Below, piece after piece: positions 7,233 through 12,046 of a stretch of 16,765 bases of DNA; the stretch's first letter is position 1; every line of letters starts with the position of its first letter. The stretch comes from an uncultured Eubacterium sp. GTDB taxonomy: Bacteria; Bacillota; Clostridia; Lachnospirales; Lachnospiraceae. A program made the translations under genes and the position numbers. The stretch is from NCBI GenBank assembly GCA_910577225.1, contig CAJTMV010000056.1, positions 1-16,765 of the forward strand, in the 5' to 3' direction. Under the pieces are notes generated by a model that was not told the DNA's origin, ran no database searches, and was given only the letters and a program-made list of their open reading frames with translations.

Positions 7233-8491
7233 GGCCATCCTCCTAACGCTGGATCATTTGTTCGATATAAGTCGCCTAATTCCCAATCTCCTAATTCACT
7301 GGCGATATCTTCATACATAATTTTTTTTATATTATCTTGTTCTGCATTATCGAAAACAAAAACAGCAACGTGGTTGCACTTGAATTCTTCAGTGAAAGAA
7401 TCTAAAAAATCAGGAGAATGTGTACTTATAAAACATTGATTAAAATTACCAGAGGTTTGTAACCAGTTGCCAATCACTTTTTGCCATGCAGGATGTAGAT
7501 TGGTTTCTGGCTCATCAATAGCTAAAAGAGAGCAGTGTTCTTCCATAGGCATGTTAATCAATAAATTTAAAATTAATCCTTTTAGAGTTCCTTCAGAAAT
7601 GTCTGATAAATCATATTGTTTGTCATCATACATCAGTTTAAATAATAGTTTATCATATATGGATACAGTATCAATTTGCTGCAGATTTGGAATCAGCTCT
7701 TTGAAATACTTTTCGAAAGTACTTTTCCAAAGCATATTGTGTGACTTATGGTTGTTGAACACATTAATGAAATTCGTGGCATTATTGTTAAGATGCAGAT
7801 CAACATTTTTTATGCTTACAGGATCGCGCATTTGCCGGGTGTTAAACTGTGCGCTTGTATAGACGCTGAATCCCTCAAAGTATTTTTGTATTTTATATAA
7901 AAGGTGGGCTATGTTTACCCGAATGGTTTCACTACCATACAATTGTTTATTTTCTAATAAAATATCTTTAAATTGCATCATGAGTGTTTCCTGATTATCA
8001 ACGGAAAAAGGCAAACGACGATTGTGCTGCCCTTTTTGTATGGCAGAAGAAAAATAGCCTCTTCCCAGCTTTTGGTCATGACATCTAAAATAATTAAATT
8101 CTTCGTCATATTTAGAACGGGATATATCAGTAGCATTTAGTTCTTCTAATAATATTTGACATTGTTCTACCGTACTGCCAGCTGAAAACGAAAATTTGTA
8201 TCGAACAGGTTCTTTATCCAAATCAAGTTCCCATGCGAAGTCAATGGGAGAGTGTTCAGGGGCAGAATTATTTAAAATATGTTCCCAACCGTTACGAGAT
8301 ATGGAATTTAAAAAAGCGGATCTTAGGTTTCCTTCTTCTGATTTTTTAATCATTTCTGAAAAGAAAGTAAGCGCTTTAATAAAATTACTTTTTCCAGAAT
8401 TATTTGGACCGATTAATATATTTATTTTTGCAAATTCCAGGTTTGAAGCATTTATGTTTCTGAAATTGTGACAACTAAATTTTTTTATCAT
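7226..8491 (-). CDS. AAA_21/OLD-like ABC-type ATPase
   Basis: The 421-residue protein begins MIKKFSCHNFRNI and has Walker A GPNNSGKSN at residues 28-36, typical of SMC/OLD/RecF-like ATPases. Later come an ABC-signature-like segment DISEGTLKG, Walker B with catalytic Glu in LLAIDEPETNLHP (near 318-330), and the switch histidine segment FISTHSPDFLD. The C-terminus ends LGGWPW, a tail I associate with ATPases paired with DUF4276-type proteins. The ATPase likely senses DNA ends or phage-related cues and controls the downstream TOPRIM-type effector, as in Rlo or Gabija-like pairs; that function is inferred. GGAG lies upstream of the ATG at a normal distance. The SD of the next gene is embedded in the codons for the final LGGW. 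The gene is convergent to the macro-TM gene. Confidence 0.88.
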   Translation of the reverse strand: MIKKFSCHNFRNINASNLEFAKINILIGPNNSGKSNFIKALTFFSEMIKKSEEGNLRSAFLNSISRNGWEHILNNSAPEHSPIDFAWELDLDKEPVRYKFSFSAGSTVEQCQILLEELNATDISRSKYDEEFNYFRCHDQKLGRGYFSSAIQKGQHNRRLPFSVDNQETLMMQFKDILLENKQLYGSETIRVNIAHLLYKIQKYFEGFSVYTSAQFNTRQMRDPVSIKNVDLHLNNNATNFINVFNNHKSHNMLWKSTFEKYFKELIPNLQQIDTVSIYDKLLFKLMYDDKQYDLSDISEGTLKGLILNLLINMPMEEHCSLLAIDEPETNLHPAWQKVIGNWLQTSGNFNQCFISTHSPDFLDSFTEEFKCNHVAVFVFDNAEQDNIKKIMYEDIASELGDWELGDLYRTNDPALGGWPW

Positions 8492-8546
8492 ATTTTTACT
8501 CCATAATTATTTTGATATAAAGATTATTCATACAGAAGATTTTTAG

Positions 8547-8786
8547 TTATATTATGCCTGTTGTTTCCCTGTTTATCAAAACTACTGCATGAGCAGACAT
8601 GTCATCGTTGTGGTTGCAATGTATGAAATTATTATCAGAAGTAGTACAATTGTCGGGATGGAAGACGGGCTGAAATAAATGAATGGTGTAGCGATCATCT
8701 TCATCAGGACAAAAGAATGTAAGCATGATATCATCGGCGTAACCTGGTGTAACACCAGAAAAATGGTTATAAAGAATGATTCTCAT
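8547..8786 (-). CDS. Possible small hypothetical protein upstream of the ATPase
   Basis: A 79-residue frame on the ATPase strand begins MRIILYNHFSGVTPGYADDI and is rich in Asp, His and Asn. Its codons look protein-like rather than random, and it ends 55 bases before the ATPase start, so it could be the first gene of that operon. Against it, there is no ribosome binding site just upstream of the ATG, and an in-frame stop lies only one codon before it. No family is recognised. It may be a remnant of a longer gene. Confidence 0.33.
   Translation of the reverse strand: MRIILYNHFSGVTPGYADDIMLTFFCPDEDDRYTIHLFQPVFHPDNCTTSDNNFIHCNHNDDMSAHAVVLINRETTGII
8551..8579 (-). promoter_or_regulatory. Possible promoter for the ATPase operon
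   Basis: On the - strand, TTGATA (8579-8574) is followed after 17 bases by CATAAT (8556-8551), about 60 bases before the ATPase start. It overlaps the end of the small upstream frame, so only one of the two may be meaningful. Confidence 0.35.
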
Positions 8787-9258
8787 ATCTTAAGTTCAGT
8801 ACGAATTCTCCCTGTATTCTAGCATAATTTGGTTAATGCAGCAATAAGAACTCATCATAAATACTAAATTTAATAAAATAGAAAGTTTCACATATTTTTT
8901 AGAATGACAGACGGAAAAAAGTGATGTCTCTCATAGCTGCAAAAGTATCTATAGTTATATATGATGCGAAGATATTCTTTGAGATGGAAGATTGATTATG
9001 ATATGATAAATTATCTGGTTTGCGTATATGCGAATGAAGGAAGATTGTATCATAAATAGAACGCGGAATGCGGAAAGAGAATGGCATTCCAGGGAAAGAG
9101 GACTTTTATGACAAAAGAGGAAAATATGAAAATCGCCTGCTTTTGGGATTTTGCAAATCAGTTACATCAAAGAAAACCTGTCTGGTAATTTAATTTGCTC
9201 ACTGTCTGACCAAATTAGGCAGAATGAGGATCAAACACTCCATACTGCTAAATTGGCG
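8787..9258. other. Gene-free region with decayed sequence
   Basis: No intact gene is supported. The only recognisable piece is the degenerate copy of the macro-TM gene 3' end at 9132-9188. That copy falls inside a 26-residue frame (9108-9188) with GAGG upstream, probably fortuitous. A weak stem TAATTTG/CAAATTA lies at 9191-9217. Confidence 0.5.
9132..9188 (+). repeat. Imperfect direct repeat, copy 2 (remnant of the macro-TM gene 3' end)
   Basis: The sequence encodes FANQLHQRKPVW and stop, against FANHLHQRKFVS and stop at the end of the macro-TM gene. TTTTGCAAATCA is shared exactly, and most flanking bases match with one indel (GGGTATTTT versus GGGATTTT). It reads as a broken duplicate, not an independent gene. 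Confidence 0.6.
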
Positions 9259-9295
9259 TTGCAGTAACATTGCATTTATGATACAATCATGTTAC
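9259..9295 (+). promoter_or_regulatory. Promoter with overlapping operator-like inverted repeat for the DinJ-type antitoxin gene
   Basis: TTGCAG (9259-9264) and TACAAT (9282-9287) are spaced by exactly 17 bases. GTAACAT (9264-9270) and ATGTTAC (9289-9295) form a perfect 7-base inverted repeat bracketing the -10 box. RHH antitoxins usually repress their own promoters through such sites, so autoregulation is likely. Confidence 0.65.
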
Positions 9296-9315
9296 AAAAT
9301 CAATGGAGGTGCAAT

Positions 9316-9576
9316 ATGGCTACACTACAAATTCGTATTGATGATACTTTAAAAAAGCAGGCGGATACATTATTTTCCAGCCTTGGACCGGATACGTCTA
9401 CGGCAATACGCATTTTTTTGAACGCATCTGTTGAAAATGATGGAATTCCTTTTACGATAAGACATAAAGCAATTCCACTTTCTCTTCAGGAAGCCGTTTA
9501 CGACAGCAGATTTTGCAAAAATCTTAATGGTCCTTTTGATTGTGCAGAAGATGCCGTGGCTTCTATGTTAGAGTGA
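9316..9576 (+). CDS. dinJ: RelB/DinJ family antitoxin, orphan
   Basis: The 86-residue protein MATLQIRIDDTLKKQADTLF is a typical DinJ/RelB antitoxin. Its N-terminal ribbon-helix-helix binds DNA (strand LQIRID, helix DTLKKQADTLFSSLG, then DTSTAIRIFL), and its C-terminal tail (GPFDCAEDAVASMLE) would wrap a YafQ/RelE-type toxin. The correct start is ATG 9316, with GGAGGT five bases upstream; a more upstream ATG at 9289 falls on the promoter and is rejected. No toxin gene follows: two bases into the stop codon a transposase-like frame begins, so the toxin was probably lost through an insertion. A 17-spaced promoter with an inverted repeat lies just upstream. Confidence 0.88.
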   Translation: MATLQIRIDDTLKKQADTLFSSLGPDTSTAIRIFLNASVENDGIPFTIRHKAIPLSLQEAVYDSRFCKNLNGPFDCAEDAVASMLE

Positions 9577-9742
9577 AATACGGGCATTCATCGACCTCAA
9601 CGATAAATGCGGCCGGCCAAAAACAATCCCTGATACCATCACCATTGACAAAGATGGGACGCCTCTATGCCGGCAAAAGCTGCGCTTGAAACACAATGGT
9701 TATGACAAATCCAGCGGTTACCTCATGTGGCGCTGCCCCTTC
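9575..9742 (+). pseudogene. DDE-type transposase remnant
   Basis: An open frame without a start reads RAFIDLNDKCGRPKTIPDTI followed by TIDKDGTPLCRQKLRLKH and ends near GYLMWRCPF. The pattern of 'ITIDKDGTPLC' followed by 'K..GY......WRCP' is the middle of DDE transposases found in Clostridia IS elements, where it precedes the zinc-knuckle-like Cys segment. Both ends are missing and no terminal inverted repeats were found. It abuts the antitoxin stop codon and probably marks the event that removed the toxin gene. Confidence 0.6.
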
Positions 9743-9751
9743 TTTTTCTTT

Positions 9752-9798
9752 TGGCATATGCTTCTTTCAATGCTTTCTTAACTTATAATTTCTCTCAT
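9752..9798 (-). pseudogene. Truncated start of a small gene, divergent from the RHH gene
   Basis: On the - strand an ideal ribosome binding site (AGGAGGG, 9812-9806) lies seven bases before ATG 9798, but the frame MREIIS stops after six codons. In the next frame the sequence continues as VKKALKEAYAKRKR before running into the transposase remnant. This looks like a real gene start that acquired a frameshift and lost its 3' part. It has its own promoter and palindrome at 9845-9873. The product is unrecognised. Confidence 0.5.
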
Positions 9799-9844
9799 AT
9801 CCGTTCCCTCCTGTTTGGTTTGTTGTTTCCTTGTTTCTATGTTT

Positions 9845-9873
9845 TTATTATATATCATGATATATAATGTCAA
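9845..9873 (-). promoter_or_regulatory. Promoter carrying a 22-bp perfect palindrome
   Basis: On the - strand TTGACA (9873-9868) and TAATAA (9850-9845) are 17 bases apart. The whole spacer and -10 box lie in a perfect palindrome at 9847-9868 whose core is TATATATCATGATATATA. It drives the truncated divergent gene. The same 18-bp core sits in the spacer of the toxin-antitoxin promoter at 10237-10265. Confidence 0.75.
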
Positions 9874-9901
9874 TAGGGAATCTGGAAATATTTATATAAT
9901 T

Positions 9902-9921
9902 TTTTATATGATGATATATAT
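9902..9921. promoter_or_regulatory. Degenerate operator-like site
   Basis: This stretch matches the perfect palindrome of the neighbouring promoters at 17 of 20 positions, with an exact right half (ATGATATATA, 9911-9920). It lies between the two divergent promoters and may be an auxiliary binding site. Confidence 0.45.
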
Positions 9922-9939
9922 AAGATTCAAAATGTCAGA

Positions 9940-9968
9940 TTGACAAGATATATAAAATGTTATATATT
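9940..9968 (+). promoter_or_regulatory. Promoter of the RHH regulator gene with an inverted repeat
   Basis: TTGACA (9940-9945) and TATATT (9963-9968) are 17 bases apart. The spacer contains ATATATAA (9948-9955) and TTATATAT (9960-9967), a perfect 8-base inverted repeat with a four-base centre. The arms are those of the neighbouring palindromes but in swapped order. Confidence 0.7.
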
Positions 9969-10000
9969 AAAAAAAATAATTCAGAGATGGAGGTTTTGAA

Positions 10001-10213
10001 ATGGGCAAGACACCAGAATATACAAAGAAAGCGGTAAATAACTATCGTGATAAGTTTGATTTTATACAAGTCAGATTTCCGAAAGGGACAAGGGAAAGAC
10101 TGGAAAGAAAGGGAAATATAAATAATTATATATGCAGTCTTGTGTTGTCTGATTTAGGAGAGGAATTGGGTGAAAAAGAGCCACAAAAAACAAGCGGAGA
10201 ATGCCCGTTTTAA
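10001..10213 (+). CDS. Small Arc/RHH-type DNA-binding protein
   Basis: The 70-residue protein contains FDFIQVRFPKGTRERLERKG, the strand-then-helix pattern of ribbon-helix-helix repressors, followed by a second helix NINNYICSLVLSDLGEEL. The N-terminal YTKKAVNNYRDKFD segment is typical of small Arc-like proteins encoded with toxin-antitoxin loci in Clostridia. The first helix seems short compared with relatives. The start is sound: GGAGG at 9989-9993 is seven bases before ATG. It probably binds the AT-rich palindromes at its own promoter, the divergent promoter and the toxin promoter, making it the local repressor; this is inference from their position and symmetry. It has no cognate toxin in the same transcript unless readthrough reaches 10327. 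Confidence 0.72.
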   Translation: MGKTPEYTKKAVNNYRDKFDFIQVRFPKGTRERLERKGNINNYICSLVLSDLGEELGEKEPQKTSGECPF

Positions 10214-10236
10214 TCAAGAAAAGTTTTAATTTGTTA

Positions 10237-10265
10237 TTGACAATTTATATATCATGATATATACT
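10237..10265 (+). promoter_or_regulatory. Promoter of the toxin-antitoxin operon with a palindromic operator
   Basis: TTGACA (10237-10242) and TATACT (10260-10265) are 17 bases apart. The perfect 18-bp palindrome TATATATCATGATATATA (10246-10263) fills the spacer and overlaps the -10 box, so a bound dimer would block RNA polymerase. Confidence 0.8.
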
Positions 10266-10326
10266 ATGATTAGCCCCAGAGATAAAGGACGAATAGCCCG
10301 AAAGGGAGAAGGGGGAAATAAAGCGT

Positions 10327-10587
10327 TTGAAAATTGAATACAGCAAGAAGGCCGCAAAATATATTGAAGGGCTGGACAGGCCGACAAAACAGCGAATAAA
10401 GAAAGCGATTGAGGGATTGACGGAACAGCCGCCGAAAGGCGATATAAAGCTATTACAGGGATTTTCAGATGGGAGAAAGCGGTTAAGGGTAGGAAAATAC
10501 AGGATTGTATATAATTATCGTCCGGATGGGGAAATAGAAATATTATATATAACTGATGTGGATTCAAGAGGGGATATATATAAATAA
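10327..10587 (+). CDS. RelE/ParE family toxin
   Basis: The 86-residue protein has the compact RelE fold sequence: helices in YSKKAAKYIEGLDRPTKQRI, then the core strands KRLRVGKYRIVYNY and the ending ILYITDVDSRGDIYK. Arg54, Arg59, Arg81 and Tyr85 are in the places where mRNA-cleaving RelE proteins carry catalytic basic and tyrosine residues, which favours an RNase over a gyrase-poisoning ParE. The start is TTG at 10327, with a purine-rich GGGGG eleven bases upstream; a weak start may limit toxin dose. An ATG at 10266 opens a 23-codon frame but lies next to the -10 box and cannot be on the message. The antitoxin-like gene follows 21 bases later, giving the less usual toxin-first order. Confidence 0.85.
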   Translation: MKIEYSKKAAKYIEGLDRPTKQRIKKAIEGLTEQPPKGDIKLLQGFSDGRKRLRVGKYRIVYNYRPDGEIEILYITDVDSRGDIYK

Positions 10588-10608
10588 TTCCCAGAAAGGA
10601 GCAGGAAC

Positions 10609-10821
10609 ATGAGTGCAGCAGCAAAACAGGCGATAGACCTTATGGAGATATTGCCGGAAAGCGAACAAAATTTCGCATTAGAGTTTATTAAAAAACTGGT
10701 GATTGCATGGGATCCGGATTTTACAAAAGTTACGCCGTCAGAACGCGCGGAGCTTGAAAAGGCAATAAAAGAGATTGAGAACGGGGAAACCGTATCGCAT
10801 GAGTCTGTTAACTGGAACTAA
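10609..10821 (+). CDS. Antitoxin partner of the RelE-type toxin
   Basis: The 70-residue acidic protein MSAAAKQAIDLMEILPESEQ has an N-terminal helical stretch (up to KKLVIAWDPDF) and a C-terminal segment VTPSERAELEKAIKEIENGE ending in VNWN. This tail pattern (S-E-x-x-E-L-x-x-A-x-x-E-I-x-x-G-E) is common in small antitoxins paired with RelE toxins in Firmicutes. A ribosome binding site AAAGGAG (10595-10601) sits seven bases before the ATG. No clear DNA-binding fold is visible, which fits a system repressed in trans by the RHH protein upstream. The exact antitoxin family is not certain. Confidence 0.72.
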   Translation: MSAAAKQAIDLMEILPESEQNFALEFIKKLVIAWDPDFTKVTPSERAELEKAIKEIENGETVSHESVNWN

Positions 10822-10826
10822 AAAGG

Positions 10827-10842
10827 GGCTGAATAAACAGCC
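10827..10842 (+). terminator. Short hairpin after the antitoxin
   Basis: GGCTG (10827-10831) pairs with CAGCC (10838-10842) over a six-base loop. It has no T tract and is the first of three hairpins in a row. Confidence 0.4.
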
Positions 10843-10858
10843 TCAACACAACAGAAAA

Positions 10859-10882
10859 GGGCGGCAGACACACAAGCCGCCC
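10859..10882 (+). terminator. GC-rich hairpin after the antitoxin
   Basis: GGGCGGC (10859-10865) pairs perfectly with GCCGCCC (10876-10882). It lacks a T tract, so it may protect the message end or act as an attenuator. Confidence 0.5.
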
Positions 10883-10905
10883 GATTCAGAAAGATTATAG
10901 CAGAC

Positions 10906-10935
10906 AAACCGTCCATTTATAAGGGCGGTTTTTTT
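10906..10935 (+). terminator. Rho-independent terminator of the toxin-antitoxin operon
   Basis: AAACCGTCC (10906-10914) pairs with GGGCGGTTT (10923-10931) with one G-U pair, over an eight-base loop. Seven T residues (10929-10935) follow. Confidence 0.85.
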
Positions 10936-10949
10936 AAAATCATTATCTC

Positions 10950-11098
10950 AACTTTCCCATTGTACGTAATCGCAATAAAAAGAGCGGGTGCTTGTATCTC
11001 TTTAGCACAGACTGCAGCCCCAGCGATGCGGAAATCGTATGTATTTATGGAAATAGATGGTCAATTGAATGCTTTTTCAAAGCAGCTAAATCCGAAAA
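10950..11098 (+). pseudogene. IS4-family transposase C-terminal remnant
   Basis: An open stretch reads NKKSGCLYLFSTDCSPSDAE then IVCIYGNRWSIECFFKAAKS. 'STD...SD.EI..IYG.RW.IE.FFK' is the characteristic late segment of IS4-type DDE transposases and includes the catalytic Glu. No start, no other domain and no terminal repeats are present. A stop follows just after the match. It begins immediately after the toxin-antitoxin terminator. Confidence 0.65.
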
Positions 11099-11226
11099 AT
11101 AGTCGTTTCGTGCCATCGGGTGAAAAAACAGAGTAATTTTATGGTATCATTCAGTGGATGCTTTTGCTTTAGCGGGAACGGTATCCTGCCGAAGTAATAG
11201 GAAACAGCGGAAAGGGTGATATACGG

Positions 11227-11265
11227 ATGTATGATGTGATAGTGGTCGGGGCCTGCGAAGTGTGA
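11227..11265 (+). pseudogene. Truncated start of an FAD-dependent oxidoreductase gene
   Basis: After a GGAAAGGG-type ribosome binding site, ATG 11227 opens MYDVIVVGACEV and then a stop. DVIVVGAG is the dinucleotide-binding start of flavoproteins, so the gene seems to have been deleted after nine or so codons. The short length means chance similarity cannot be excluded. Confidence 0.35.
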
Positions 11266-11457
11266 GGTGGATCTGCCGGATGTCTGCAGCTTTCAGATTG
11301 CGGTAAGTATTCTTAAGTTTTTCTTTGATAAATACTATCTGATACCGATACAGGATATGACAGCTGCATAAATTTTCACATCCTGCATCTTTTTATCAGG
11401 CAGGATGACTCTAAATATGGAATTTTTTTCTGGGATGCCTGGAGCCTTTTCCATAAA

Positions 11458-11781
11458 TTAAAATGCTTCTGAGTGGTATGTATATATCGCAGATAAGAAA
11501 TGTTCCACGGTATGAAGAGGAATTGTTTTGGGCAGTATGACCGGGTCACGGAACTTTATCTGCATCCTGCTGAAAGGGTTTCGGGTAATGGTATCTTTGG
11601 TGTAGTGCGGCGATGAAATCCTCCAGATTGTCTGTGGTAATTTTGGTTATACTGTCAGTTTTTATTCCGGTACGGAATTGTTCCAGATCAATTTTGTAGG
11701 CCTTTCATGTTTTTTGTCAGGTCTTTTCTGGGATTCACAGTATTCCAGATAGTTTTTTATCTGTGTCTGCAGATTGCTCAT
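11458..11781 (-). pseudogene. Decayed tyrosine recombinase/integrase (XerC/D-like)
   Basis: A good start with AAGGAGA six bases upstream of ATG 11781 opens MSNLQTQIKNYLEYCESQKR, the SAM-like N-terminal domain of phage-type integrases. After a frameshift the match continues as KAYKIDLEQFRTG and then ITTDNLEDFIAAL. After a second break, FRDPVILPKTIPLHTVEHFL is clear in another frame. An internal deletion of perhaps 30 codons and the loss of the catalytic C-terminal half make it inactive. This marks a former mobile element end near the NACHT gene. Confidence 0.75.
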
Positions 11782-12046
11782 AATGATCTCCTTATTTATG
11801 CTTTTTCATATATCGTACATAGATTCTGGGAAGAGGACAACTGGGGAAATGGCATATATGGTAAAAAAGATAATAATCCTGTATCCGGGATTAAATTTGC
11901 GACAGCTGATTTGCGGGAGGCTTTGACAGAATTACTGAAATCGCAAAGATCATTTCAGACTTTTATTAACATTGTAATTTGCTTTTTAAAATAATATGTT
12001 ATAATGTTTTTATGATAGTAAAGATGATCACTAAGGAGAATTTGAT
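11782..12046 (+). promoter_or_regulatory. Leader and promoter of the NACHT gene
   Basis: TATAAT (12000-12005) is a consensus -10 box. The best -35 candidate, TTTGCT at 11978-11983 with a 16-base spacer, is weak. AAGGAG (12033-12038) is the ribosome binding site, eight bases before the ATG. The region 11820-11960 has an open frame with protein-like residues (WEEDNWGNGIYGKKDNN) but no start or recognised family. Confidence 0.5.

Noticed and set aside
7467..7862. 131-codon open frame on the + strand
   Set aside because: It is antisense to the ATPase gene, including its Walker B region.
9289..9315. Upstream ATG of the DinJ-type antitoxin
   Set aside because: It overlaps the promoter -10 region and lacks a ribosome binding site; ATG 9316 has GGAGGT and matches the family start.
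10266..10337. 23-codon ATG frame starting at the -10 box of the toxin promoter
   Set aside because: The ATG directly follows the -10 hexamer, so it would lie upstream of the transcription start.
10226..10624. 132-codon open frame on the - strand
   Set aside because: It is antisense to the RelE-type toxin gene and its composition (many Ser, Pro, Leu, Cys) is typical of a shadow frame.
11707..11994. 95-codon open frame on the + strand
   Set aside because: Its first part is antisense to the integrase remnant, and it has no ribosome binding site; the later half looks slightly protein-like but matches nothing known to me.
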